Shown here in pieces: positions 26,101 to 34,607 of a stretch of 64,000 nucleotides of DNA. Position 1 is the first letter of the stretch. Each line of letters begins with the position of its first letter. Origin of the DNA: JANPBY01 sp963805505 (GTDB taxonomy: Bacteria > Actinomycetota > Actinomycetes > DATJPE01); the NCBI GenBank assembly GCA_963805505.1, contig CAWDUP010000002.1:186001-250000 (forward strand), in the 5' to 3' direction. The notes below the pieces were generated by a model, which did not search any database, had not been told where the DNA came from, and saw only the letters and a list, made by a program, of their open reading frames with translations. The position numbers and the translations under genes are program-made.

Positions 26101-26106
26101 CTCCTC
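26101..26106 (-). promoter_or_regulatory. Ribosome binding site deciding the TetR start
   Basis: GAGGAG on the minus strand with 6 bases to GTG 26094. It argues against the upstream ATG at 26148, which overlaps the operator. Confidence 0.7.
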
Positions 26107-26135
26107 TGTGCCGTGCGTGGCTGGCTTGACGCACT

Positions 26136-26153
26136 CCTGAATGGACATTCAGG
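26136..26153. promoter_or_regulatory. TetR-type operator 2
   Basis: CCTGAATGGACATTCAGG, an inverted repeat broken only at the central GA pair. It lies between the divergent TetR and acyl-CoA dehydrogenase starts and could control both. The core matches CTGAA-N6-TTCAG of the other two sites at identical 16-bp length. Confidence 0.72.
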
Positions 26154-26208
26154 ATACTCCTGCGGTTCCGCACATCATCCCCGACGCGGACCGTTGGAGG
26201 TCCCTCTC

Positions 26209-27411
26209 ATGCCATCTGCCCTGACGCCTGTCGCGACAGCTGGACTCACGCCAAGCCAGCAGGCGCTCGCCGAGCGGGCGGCCGAGTTCTGCCGGGACGT
26301 CGTCATGCCTGTCGAGCTCGAGTCAGAGCTCGCTGGCGGACCGATCTCGGCCGACAGCCAGCAGCGGATCCGAGCGGCTGCGCTGGAGGCCGGCCTGCAG
26401 GGCGGGCTGCACCTGGTCGAGGATGGCGGCAACTCGTGGAGCACGCTGGAGTGGTTCCTCGTCGAGGAGGCCTTCGGGCGGACGACCAACGCGGTCAGCT
26501 GGTATGTGCCCGGCGCCTACAACGTCTGGCGCGCCGCCAGCCCCGAGCTCAAGGCGAAGTGGTTGCACCCGGCTCTGCGCGGCGAGCTGCACGACGCCTA
26601 TGCCGTGACGGAGGCGGGCGCCGGTTCTGATCCGAGCATGATGCAGAGCACGGCGACCAAGATCGACGGCGGGTGGCTGATCAACGGCGAGAAGTGGTTC
26701 GTCACGTTCGGCGATGTCGCCGCGGTCATCGTCGTCAACGCCTGGGCGCTTCCCGACGGCCCCGAAGGTCCCCGCGTTTCGACGTTGTTCGCCGTTCCCG
26801 CCGACGCCGAGGGCATCACGGTGGTGGCCAACCCGGCGTTCACGCACAACTACCCCCATGGTCACCCGACGTTGCAGTTCACCGACGTCCGCGTCACTGA
26901 CGCGGACGTGATCGGTGGCGTCGGCGCCGGGGACGAGCTCCAACGCGCCTGGTTCGTGGAGGAGCGCATCGGAATCGCCGCTCGGTGCGGAGGGGCCATG
27001 CAGCGGCTGCTCGAAGAGTCCGTCGACTGGGCTGTCAACCGCGAGCAGGGAGGAGCGCGGCTCATCGACCACCAGGGCGTGTCCTTCCCGCTGGCCGACT
27101 CCGCCGCCGATGCTGCGGCTGGGCGGCTGCTGGCCCTCGACGTCGTGCGCCTGGTCGACGCCGGCGCCGATCCCAAGCTGGTCCATGGCAAGGCCGCGAT
27201 GGCCAAGTTGTTCTGCACGGAGGCGGCCTACCGCTGCGCCGACCGTGCCGTGCAGGTCTTCGGCGGCCGGGGATACATGCGCACCACGGCCGCCGAGCGG
27301 TTCTGGCGCGAGCTGCGCGTTGACCGGATCTGGGAAGGATCCACGGAGATCCAACGGCTGATCGTCGCCCGCGCACTCGAAAAGCGCGGCGTCCCGACGA
27401 TGCTCTCCTAA
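26209..27411 (+). CDS. Acyl-CoA dehydrogenase
   Basis: 400 residues from ATG 26209, with GGAGG 9 bp upstream. The FAD- and substrate-binding block AVTEAGAGSDPSMMQSTATK is at about 132-151 and the second signature (EKWFVTFGDVAAVIVV) at 161-176. The C-terminal domain has QVFGGRGYMRTTAAERFWRE and the catalytic-base position Glu376 in IWEGSTEIQRL. It should oxidise an acyl-CoA at alpha-beta and pass electrons to ETF. The upstream operator and coupling to the following CoA-ligase gene (12 bp) place it in the TetR-controlled catabolic set. Chain or branch preference is not evident. Confidence 0.9.
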   Translation: MPSALTPVATAGLTPSQQALAERAAEFCRDVVMPVELESELAGGPISADSQQRIRAAALEAGLQGGLHLVEDGGNSWSTLEWFLVEEAFGRTTNAVSWYVPGAYNVWRAASPELKAKWLHPALRGELHDAYAVTEAGAGSDPSMMQSTATKIDGGWLINGEKWFVTFGDVAAVIVVNAWALPDGPEGPRVSTLFAVPADAEGITVVANPAFTHNYPHGHPTLQFTDVRVTDADVIGGVGAGDELQRAWFVEERIGIAARCGGAMQRLLEESVDWAVNREQGGARLIDHQGVSFPLADSAADAAAGRLLALDVVRLVDAGADPKLVHGKAAMAKLFCTEAAYRCADRAVQVFGGRGYMRTTAAERFWRELRVDRIWEGSTEIQRLIVARALEKRGVPTMLS

Positions 27412-27423
27412 GCCATCGACTCG

Positions 27424-29499
27424 ATGGATCTCACGCGTCTTCTCGCGCCACGCAGCATCATCGTCGTAGGCGCCACCGACCGGCCGGCCTCCTACGGGGG
27501 GCAGACCGCTCGCAATCTGAAGCTGGCGGCCTTCGACGGTCCGTTGCTGGGTGTCAACCCTGGTCGCAGCGAGGCGCACGGAATTCGCTGTCTCCCGACC
27601 CTCGGCGAGGCCGTCGCCGAGATGGGCTCGCCCCCCGACGCCGTGGTCTTGGCCACTCCGGCCGCGGGAGTTCCCGGCCTGGTCGACGAGGCAGGAGCGC
27701 TGGGCGCCGGTGGGGTGGTCGTCTACGCGGCCGGTTTCGCCGAGGCGCCCGGCGAGGAACGCGGCCCGCAGCTGCAGGCCGAACTCGTCGCGGCTGCCGC
27801 TCGGCACGACCTCCCGGTGATCGGCCCCAACGGGAATGGGTTGGTCGCAGTCCACGGTCGGGCACCTCTGTGGGGGGACGCCGTCACGTTGCGCCAGCCA
27901 GGGGGCATCGTGCTGATCACTCAGAGTGGCAACGTCGGGGTGAACGCGCTCTCCCTCAGCACCGGGCCGCGCTTCCACACGGTGGTGTCGGGGGGCAATC
28001 AGGCTGTGGTCGACTCTGCGACCGTGCTGCACCACCTGGCCGGGAGCGAAGGCGTCCGCGTCGCAGCGCTGTATCTCGAGTCGGACGGGGACGGCGTCGG
28101 TCTGGCCGAAGCACTGGGTCGGTGCGTTGATCAAGGCGTCCGGGTGGTTGTCCTCAAGGGTGGCCGGTCGGAAGCAGGACGTGCGGCTGGAGCAGCGCAC
28201 ACGGCTTCGCTCGCGGGCGACGCTCGGGTGTTCGAGGCCCTGATGCGCGAGGCTGGAGCAATCTGCGTGGACGACCTGGCCGAGCTGCTCGCTGTGGCCG
28301 AGGCGCTCGACCGCCCACCGATCCTGCCCCGCCCAGGTGCAGACAAGGTGGCCGTAGTGACGTGCTCAGGCGGGGACTGCACGATGGCCGGCGATCTCGC
28401 GGCACGTTTGGGCATCGACCTGGCTGACCTGTCAGGCGACACTCGTCAGCGGCTGCGCGCCGTGCTCCCCCCGACAGCGACCGTCGTCAACCCGCTGGAC
28501 CACACGAACGCCGTGTTCGGTGACGAAGACGCCGTCGCCCGGATCGTCGAGGTGTTCGCCCGCGACCCACAGGTGGGTGTGATGCTCGCCCTGCAGGACC
28601 AGCCGGTCGACCTACCCGAGGATGCCGCGCACGAATGGCGCAGCACTCTCGCAGGCGACGTGCGTGGTTGCGAGGCCGCAGACGTTCCCATCGTCATCGC
28701 CTCGACGCTTCCTGAACACCGACCCGACCGCGAAGGGGCCCTGGGCGGGCTCCGCGTGGGGCTCCTGGCGGCCAGTGCACTCGTTGCGCCGGTCCCACCC
28801 GACGGGACGCGCCTTCGGGCGATAGCCCGCGCCACCCAGGTGACCAGCACGTCTGCGGCTGCCTACCTACCCGAGTCGAGGGCAAAAGCTCTCCTGGCGG
28901 AAGCGGGGGTCCGCACGCCCGATGGCCGCGTCGTGGACGATCCAGAGGCCGCAGCCGCCGCGTTCGAAACCCTGGGTGCGCCCGTCGTCGTGAAAGCGGA
29001 GCATCCGGATCTGTTGCACAAGAGCGACATCGGCGCTGTGGTGCTCGGGCTCACCGACGCCGACTCGGTTCGGCGCGCCGCGGCACAGGTCCTGCGGGTG
29101 GCACCCAGCGGCTCGAGAGTGCTGGTCGAGGTCATGGTTGACGCGGGCCTGGAGATGATCGTTGCTGCCCACCGCGACGGGGTCGTGCCCGTGCTTGCCA
29201 TCGGGCTGGGCGGCTTGTGGGCGGAATCCCTCGACGATGTCGCGCTCATCCCGCTGCCGGCGACCGCTGAGGAGGTTGCTCGCGCCCTTAGCACCCTGCA
29301 GGCCTATCCGGTGTTGGCCGGGGAACGCGGCGGTGAGCCGTACGCCATCGATGCCTTGGCCCGGCTCGGATCAGCGGCGGGTGACCTGCTGCTCGCCCGG
29401 CAGTGGTCGCTCGTCGAGCTCAATCCCGTCCTGGTGACCCGAGGGGGGCAAGACGACCTCGGGACTGCGACGGCCGTCGATGCGGTAGTGCGCACCTGA
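27424..29499 (+). CDS. ADP-forming acyl-CoA synthetase (acetate-CoA ligase type), fused alpha-beta
   Basis: 691 residues. A CoA-binding Rossmann domain is at 5-130 (SIIVVGATDRPASYGGQTAR; NPGRSEAHGIRC), a flavodoxin-like ligase domain follows, with the phospho-acceptor His259 in AAHTASLAGD, then an ATP-grasp domain from about 470 (ALLAEAGVRTPDGRVV, VVKAEHPDLLHKSDIGAV, VLVEVMVDAGLEMIV). It makes acyl-CoA from an organic acid, ATP and CoA, releasing ADP, and is reversible. Position directly behind the acyl-CoA dehydrogenase suggests that it activates the acid which that enzyme then desaturates, or recovers ATP from the product. Confidence 0.88.
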   Translation: MDLTRLLAPRSIIVVGATDRPASYGGQTARNLKLAAFDGPLLGVNPGRSEAHGIRCLPTLGEAVAEMGSPPDAVVLATPAAGVPGLVDEAGALGAGGVVVYAAGFAEAPGEERGPQLQAELVAAAARHDLPVIGPNGNGLVAVHGRAPLWGDAVTLRQPGGIVLITQSGNVGVNALSLSTGPRFHTVVSGGNQAVVDSATVLHHLAGSEGVRVAALYLESDGDGVGLAEALGRCVDQGVRVVVLKGGRSEAGRAAGAAHTASLAGDARVFEALMREAGAICVDDLAELLAVAEALDRPPILPRPGADKVAVVTCSGGDCTMAGDLAARLGIDLADLSGDTRQRLRAVLPPTATVVNPLDHTNAVFGDEDAVARIVEVFARDPQVGVMLALQDQPVDLPEDAAHEWRSTLAGDVRGCEAADVPIVIASTLPEHRPDREGALGGLRVGLLAASALVAPVPPDGTRLRAIARATQVTSTSAAAYLPESRAKALLAEAGVRTPDGRVVDDPEAAAAAFETLGAPVVVKAEHPDLLHKSDIGAVVLGLTDADSVRRAAAQVLRVAPSGSRVLVEVMVDAGLEMIVAAHRDGVVPVLAIGLGGLWAESLDDVALIPLPATAEEVARALSTLQAYPVLAGERGGEPYAIDALARLGSAAGDLLLARQWSLVELNPVLVTRGGQDDLGTATAVDAVVRT

Positions 29500-29555
29500 C
29501 ATCCGCCCCTGGCTACCCGGCGGCCCGGCTGGCCGCAGGTACTCTGATCGCCGCC

Positions 29556-30767
29556 ATGAACCGCTTCCGCTCGAGCGCTGCTGCGCTGCTGACCGCGCTC
29601 CTCGTGCTGTCCGTCACCCTCGCGTCGGCGCCCGCCGCAATGGCTGGGGCCGGTGCGCGAGCGGCTGGCAACACCGCGCCCATCGGTGGTGCGGAGCTCG
29701 TCGGCCGCAAGGTCCACGTGGCCTATGGCCCCGACGCCGCGCCGCTCCCACCCATCGCAGCGGCTTCGTGGGTGCTGGCGGACCTCACGACAGGGGAGAT
29801 TCTCGCGACGAAGGCACCGCACCTGCAGCGTCCGCCCGCTAGCACGCTCAAGACACTCACGGCCCTGACGCTCATCCCCCGACTTGATCCAGCAGCGGTC
29901 TACGAAAGCACCTGGTCGGACGTCAGCGTGATCGGCAGTCGCGCCGGGATGATCGACCGTGCCCCCTATTCCATCGAGGACCTCTTCTACGGGCTGCTGC
30001 TGCCATCCGGCAACGACGCCGCCCGGGCCTTGGCGCACGCCAACGGAGGGGTTGCCAAGACCGTCGCCCAGATGAACAAGCAGGCGGTACGTCTGCAGGC
30101 TCTGGACACCGTCGCCAAGACGCCACACGGTCTCGACACACCTGGACAGGTCACCTCGGCCTATGACCTGGCGCTCATCGCCAGAGCCGCGCTACAGCTC
30201 AAGGACTTCCGCACCTATGTGTCGACGCAGCACTACGCGTTCCCGGGGTTGTTGCCCAAGAAGAAGTCCAAGAAGCGGCCGACCTTCGAGATCTGGAACC
30301 AGAATCCGTTGATCGCGGAGGGCTACCGCGGGGCCATCGGTGTCAAGACCGGCTACACGACGCTGGCCGGTCGCACGTTCGTCGGTGCGGCAACCCGGAA
30401 AGGGCACTCGCTCGTTGTGACGCTCATGGGGATCCAGGAACCAACCACGACGGCCGCCCGCGCGCTCCTCAACTGGGGCTTCGCCCAGGAGGTCAACGTC
30501 ACACCTGTCGGGACACTGGTCGACCCAGCGACAGACTCGGCCGAGTCGCCGGCGGCCCCGGTCGCTGATTCCCCGGTCAATGCCGCCGGGGCGTTGAACG
30601 CGGGCGTCACGGAGGCGACGACGAACCGGTCGTGGCCCGGCCTACCGGTCGCCGGTGTGCTGCTCGTCCTCGTCGGCCTCGCCATCGGCGCCGCCACCGT
30701 CCGCACCCGCCGCCGCGACGCGAACAGTCGAGCCCGGCTGATCGATGCTGCCCGACGGGCTCGGTAG
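29556..30767 (+). CDS. dacB: D-alanyl-D-alanine carboxypeptidase (penicillin-binding protein, S11 family)
   Basis: 403 residues from ATG 29556; the longer reading from 29403 overlaps the ligase gene. An N-terminal Sec signal (ALLTALLVLSVTLASAPAAMA) precedes the S11 transpeptidase-fold domain. All three active-site motifs are present: S96-T-L-K99, S151-G-N153 and K264-T-G266. A lysine-rich loop (LLPKKKSKKRP) is at 232-242. After a Pro/Ala-rich linker comes a single C-terminal membrane helix (LPVAGVLLVLVGLAIGAATV), so the protein is anchored with its catalytic domain outside, where it trims cell-wall pentapeptides. The last 126 bp overlap the convergent yihY gene. Clustering with trpS and yihY matches M. 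tuberculosis dacB1. Confidence 0.9.
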   Translation: MNRFRSSAAALLTALLVLSVTLASAPAAMAGAGARAAGNTAPIGGAELVGRKVHVAYGPDAAPLPPIAAASWVLADLTTGEILATKAPHLQRPPASTLKTLTALTLIPRLDPAAVYESTWSDVSVIGSRAGMIDRAPYSIEDLFYGLLLPSGNDAARALAHANGGVAKTVAQMNKQAVRLQALDTVAKTPHGLDTPGQVTSAYDLALIARAALQLKDFRTYVSTQHYAFPGLLPKKKSKKRPTFEIWNQNPLIAEGYRGAIGVKTGYTTLAGRTFVGAATRKGHSLVVTLMGIQEPTTTAARALLNWGFAQEVNVTPVGTLVDPATDSAESPAAPVADSPVNAAGALNAGVTEATTNRSWPGLPVAGVLLVLVGLAIGAATVRTRRRDANSRARLIDAARRAR

Positions 30768-31658
30768 GAACGGCTCACCCAGTCCAGGGTCGTCGGCCAC
30801 TGCTACCCATGTAGCGACGATGAGCACCCATTTGGCCGTGAGGTTGATCCACAGCAGCAGCCCGATGGTGACAGCGAAGACACCGTAGATCGGATTGCTG
30901 AGCGACCGAGCGACGATGTAGGTGGCACCGAGTCGGAGGACCTCAAGCCCCAGCGCACCGACGATCGCGCCTGGCACCAGGTGCCGCCAGGGGACGAAGT
31001 GCCGGGCCAGCCGGGTCATCACGAGCATCAGGACCACCGTGGTGCCCAAGACGGAAACGGCCAAGGCGCCCAGGCGCATCAAGACATCAGCCTGCCCCAG
31101 GTGCAGCCACTCGGTCAGCCAGTTCGCCGAGGTCGAGGTGATCGTGGAAAGCACGATGGAGCCCAGCAGCACGACACCGAGCAACGCGAGCAGGCCCAGG
31201 TCGGCAAGCACCCTGCGAACGATGGCGCCCTTGGGTGGCTCACCGCCGCTGACCAGGACGAGTGCCTCTCGCAACGCCTCGATGAAGCGGACTCCCGCGT
31301 ACAGAAAAAAGCACAGGCTGATCACGCCAAGCCCGACCGCAGCGCGCTGGAGCTGGTCCAAGATCTGTGGCGACAGCCCGAGGGTATGAGCCTGGTCGCC
31401 CAACGAGCCCTCGACCGCGTCGTCGAGCTGCGGAATGTAGCGAGACAGCAATCCGAGGACCGCAAAGCCTAGGGCGGCCAGGGGAAACACGGCGAGGAAA
31501 CCGTAGTAGGTGAGAAAGGCGGCGAGCCGGCTGATCCGTGCCTCTACGTAGCGCGCGACCGTGCGCCACAGTCTGGCCAGGAATGGCCGTTCCACGGCGT
31601 AGGACGCTGCCCGCTCCTGCAGCTGGGCCACCCGCGCGGCCTGCGAAGCCCCGCTCAC
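30642..31658 (-). CDS. YihY/BrkB-family membrane protein
   Basis: 338 residues. A cytoplasmic N terminus (SYAVERPFLARLWRTVARYVE) is followed by the family motif ISRLAAFLTYYGFLAVFPLA, a first membrane helix and roughly five further ones, including GVISLCFFLYAGVRFIEALR and VFAVTIGLLLWINLTAKWVL. The function of the family is not settled; it is not RNase BN despite old names. The last 40 residues are Gly/Asp-rich and unconserved, and are encoded opposite the dacB membrane anchor. It is translationally coupled (4-bp overlap) with the 2'-5' RNA ligase gene upstream. Confidence 0.85.
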   Translation of the reverse strand: MSGASQAARVAQLQERAASYAVERPFLARLWRTVARYVEARISRLAAFLTYYGFLAVFPLAALGFAVLGLLSRYIPQLDDAVEGSLGDQAHTLGLSPQILDQLQRAAVGLGVISLCFFLYAGVRFIEALREALVLVSGGEPPKGAIVRRVLADLGLLALLGVVLLGSIVLSTITSTSANWLTEWLHLGQADVLMRLGALAVSVLGTTVVLMLVMTRLARHFVPWRHLVPGAIVGALGLEVLRLGATYIVARSLSNPIYGVFAVTIGLLLWINLTAKWVLIVATWVAVADDPGLGEPFLPSPSGSIDQPGSTVRVAAAGADGGGADGEADEDEQHTGDR

Positions 31659-32218
31659 GACCCGCCCGAGCGACCGAGCGGGAACTCGCGTTTCGGGCGC
31701 CAGACCCCGTCGATGTGCTCGAACAGGCAGAATCCGGTCACCGAGAACTCCGCCGAGAACGTGGCAAGGGTCTGAAAGGCGAGGTCGAGCGCGGCATCGT
31801 CGAGGTCATGGGCCACCGTGACGTGCGGGTGGTAGGGGAAGGTCAGCTCTCGGGCCAGCAATCCTGAACGCACCCGGCGCTCCAGCCACTCGCAGCTGGA
31901 GATCCCGCGGCTGAGCTGGACGAACACCACAGGCGAGACCGGCCGGAAGGTTGCGGTTCCACGAAGCTCGATCTCGAACGGCACCCCCGCTGCGGCGACG
32001 TCGCCGAGGTGCGCCTCGATCTCTGGAAGCAGGGACGCGTCCACAGTCAGCGGCGCCAGCAGGGTGATGTGTGTGGGGATCTGCCGCGCCAACGGGTCAC
32101 CGAAGCTTTCTCGGTGCGCTTGGAGCAGTGAGCCGTACGGCTCCGGGATCGCCAGTGCCACCCCGATGACCCGCGCCTGCGTGGCCGACTCGGGAGCGGG
32201 TGGAATCGGTTCGCTCAC
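31655..32218 (-). CDS. 2'-5' RNA ligase family protein (2H phosphoesterase)
   Basis: 187 residues. The two H-x-T/S motifs that define the 2H superfamily are present: H50-I-T52 in IPTHITLLAPL and H132-V-T134 in PYHPHVTVAHD. The fold is complete and of usual length. Members hydrolyse or ligate 2',5'- or cyclic phosphodiester bonds in RNA or small nucleotides; the substrate in actinobacteria is unknown. It overlaps yihY by 4 bp at one end and trpS by 4 bp at the other, so it is part of the trpS operon. Confidence 0.82.
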   Translation of the reverse strand: MSEPIPPAPESATQARVIGVALAIPEPYGSLLQAHRESFGDPLARQIPTHITLLAPLTVDASLLPEIEAHLGDVAAAGVPFEIELRGTATFRPVSPVVFVQLSRGISSCEWLERRVRSGLLARELTFPYHPHVTVAHDLDDAALDLAFQTLATFSAEFSVTGFCLFEHIDGVWRPKREFPLGRSGGS

Positions 32219-33246
32219 GGGTTCGTCGAGCGCAAGAAGCCGACGCGGTCGTACACCTGCGCGAGCGTGGGTACCGAGACCGCTCGCGCCTGCTCGGCGC
32301 CTCTGGCCAGGATGCGGTCGAGCTCGGCCGGATCGTCGAGCAGCGCCAGGGTCTGTTCGCGGAAGCGGCCGACCACCTCGGTGTAAACCTCCACGAGCTC
32401 CTTCTTGAGGTCTCCGTAGCCACGCCCCTGGAAGTCCTGCTCGAGGTCGGGCAGCGACCTGCCGGACAACGCCGAGAGCATCGTCAGCAGGTTGCTGACA
32501 CCTGGCTTGGTGGCCGGGTCATAGGTGACCTCCCGACCGGTGTCGGTCACTGCGGACATGATCCGCTTGCGGGCGACCGACAAGTCGTCCAGCAGCCACA
32601 GACATCCGTTGCCGCCGATACTTTTCGACATCTGCTTGTCCGGCACTTGAAGGTCATAGATCTTGGCAGTGGCCTTCATGATGTAGGGCTCCGGCACTCG
32701 GAACGTCTCGCCGAAGCGGGTGTTGAACCGCTGCGCCAGGTCGCGGGTCAGCTCGAGGTGCTGGCGCTGATCCTCACCGACCGGCACCTGGTCGGCCTGG
32801 TAGAGCAGGATGTCGGCCGCCATGAGCACGGGATAGGTGAACAGCCCGACGCTGGCCGTGTCGCCGCCGTGTCGGGCGGCCTTGTCCTTGAACTGCGTCA
32901 TCCGGCTGGCCTCGCCGAAGCCGGTGATGCAGCCGAGCACCCAGGCCAGCTCGGCGTGCTCGGGCGCTTGGCTCTGCAAGAACAGCACCGACCGTTCGGG
33001 GTCGACACCACCCGCAAGATATTGCGCAACGACAGCGCGGGTGCGCGCGCGAAGGACCTCGGGGTCGTGTCCCGCGGTGATCGCGTGCAGATCGACGACG
33101 CAGTAGAAGGCGTCGTGATCCTCTTGCAGAGCAACCCACTGCACGAGCGCCCCGAGGTAGTTGCCGATGTGCAACGAGTCGGCGGTCGGCTGCATGCCGG
33201 AAAACACGCGAGGACGCTGGGTCGAGGATTCGGGCACGTCCCACAT
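32215..33246 (-). CDS. trpS: Tryptophanyl-tRNA synthetase
   Basis: 343 residues, a class I synthetase of normal bacterial length. The HIGH motif is H26-I-G-N29 within SGMQPTADSLHIGNYLGA, the Trp-binding stretch includes FYCVVDLHAITAGHDP, and the KMSKS motif is DKQMSKSIGGN (203-213). It charges tRNA-Trp. It is the first gene of the trpS-RNA ligase-yihY unit, and lies 6 bp downstream of the CorC-type gene, which reads the same way, so transcription may continue from that gene. Confidence 0.95.
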   Translation of the reverse strand: MWDVPESSTQRPRVFSGMQPTADSLHIGNYLGALVQWVALQEDHDAFYCVVDLHAITAGHDPEVLRARTRAVVAQYLAGGVDPERSVLFLQSQAPEHAELAWVLGCITGFGEASRMTQFKDKAARHGGDTASVGLFTYPVLMAADILLYQADQVPVGEDQRQHLELTRDLAQRFNTRFGETFRVPEPYIMKATAKIYDLQVPDKQMSKSIGGNGCLWLLDDLSVARKRIMSAVTDTGREVTYDPATKPGVSNLLTMLSALSGRSLPDLEQDFQGRGYGDLKKELVEVYTEVVGRFREQTLALLDDPAELDRILARGAEQARAVSVPTLAQVYDRVGFLRSTNP

Positions 33247-33252
33247 TCTGGC

Positions 33253-34581
33253 CTACGCGCTCGGCGCCGGCAGGTCCCCCTCAGAAGACTCGTCGGCGAC
33301 AGCCTCAGCAGAGGCGGCAACCGCCACGCGGGCGATCCGCCGCCCATCGAGCTCCACCACCTCGAATCGGTGCCGAACAGCCTCGACCGCGTCGCCGACG
33401 GACGGAACCCGCCCCAGTTTCGCGACCAGGAAGCCGGCCACGGTCTCGTACGGCCCTTCGGGAATCGCGAAGCCGACCTCGTCCTCGAAGTCCTCGAGGT
33501 TGAGCAGGCCCTCCACCTCGTAGGACCCGCCGAGCAGTCGACGAGTCTCGCCGCCGACCTCGTCATACTCGTCGCGGATGTCGCCGACGATCTCCTCGAC
33601 GAGGTCCTCGAGAGTCACGATGCCGGCCGTGCCCCCGTACTCATCGACCACGATGGCGAGATGAAACCCCCCAGCGCGCATCTCCGACATGGCAGGGAGC
33701 ACGCCCTTGGTCGATGGCAGCAGCAGCACCTCGCGGACGAGGTCGCCTACTCGGGTCGACCTCGTTCCGACGTCCGGGTCGAACAGGTCCCGCACATGCA
33801 CGAAACCGACGATCTCATCGACCGACCCGCGCACGACGGGATAGCGAGAGTGCGGCTTGTCGCGGCATTCGTTGACCGCTCGACGAACGGGCAGGGAGGC
33901 ATCCAGAAAGTCGACCTCGGTGCGCGGGAGCATGACCTCGCGAAGCTGGCGGTCGGAGACGTCGAGGACTTCTGCCACGATCCGACGCTCCTCGTCGCTG
34001 AGCGACTCGTTCGCCGTGACGATGTTGCGCAGCTCCTCCGTCGAGATGTCGTCACGCTGGCGGGTCGGGTCTCCGCCGACGAGCCGGACCACGAGATCGG
34101 TGGACTTCGACAGCAACCAGATGACCGGGCGGAGCAGCCGCGCGGTGAATTCGATGATCGGCGCGACCGCGAGCGCGATCCCCGCCGACCGCTGCAGGGC
34201 CAGCCGCTTGGGCGCGAGCTCGCCGAGGACGAGGGAGAAGAACGAGATGACTACGGTGATCGACACCAACGAGACCGGTCCGGCAAGCGAGCTGGGCACC
34301 CCCCAGTCGACCAAGACCGGCTCGAAACGGTCGGTCAGCGTTGCGGCGCCCAGCGCTGCGGACAGGAAGCCGGCCAGCGTGACGCCCACCTGGAGGGCTG
34401 CCAGAAAGGTGTTGGGCTGGGCCACCAGACGTTGCACAGCCAGTCCGCGTCGACCGCGCTCGGCCAACGCCCGCACCTGGCTGTCCCGCAGCGAGATCAG
34501 CGCGAGCTCGGAGGCGGCGAAGAAGCCGCCGATCAAGATGAACACCCCGATCAGCGCGACGTTGGCCCAGACGTCGCCCAT
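33253..34581 (-). CDS. CNNM/CorC-type transporter-associated protein (hemolysin family)
   Basis: 442 residues. An N-terminal DUF21 membrane domain has about four helices (VALIGVFILIGGFFAASELA with the conserved A-S-E-L-A-L, then VGVTLAGFLSAALGA, and LVSITVVISFFSLVLGELAP). A tandem CBS domain pair follows at roughly 205-330, with ARYPVVRGSVDEIVGFVHV-like strands, and then the CorC/HlyC C-terminal domain (335-425). The family is linked to Mg2+/Co2+ handling or membrane stress; the old name hemolysin is misleading. It is divergent from glpD with only 26 bp between starts, so one or both promoters must be very compact. Confidence 0.88.
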   Translation of the reverse strand: MGDVWANVALIGVFILIGGFFAASELALISLRDSQVRALAERGRRGLAVQRLVAQPNTFLAALQVGVTLAGFLSAALGAATLTDRFEPVLVDWGVPSSLAGPVSLVSITVVISFFSLVLGELAPKRLALQRSAGIALAVAPIIEFTARLLRPVIWLLSKSTDLVVRLVGGDPTRQRDDISTEELRNIVTANESLSDEERRIVAEVLDVSDRQLREVMLPRTEVDFLDASLPVRRAVNECRDKPHSRYPVVRGSVDEIVGFVHVRDLFDPDVGTRSTRVGDLVREVLLLPSTKGVLPAMSEMRAGGFHLAIVVDEYGGTAGIVTLEDLVEEIVGDIRDEYDEVGGETRRLLGGSYEVEGLLNLEDFEDEVGFAIPEGPYETVAGFLVAKLGRVPSVGDAVEAVRHRFEVVELDGRRIARVAVAASAEAVADESSEGDLPAPSA

Positions 34582-34607
34582 GAAGATGGAGCGTAGAGGA
34601 TAGGGAC

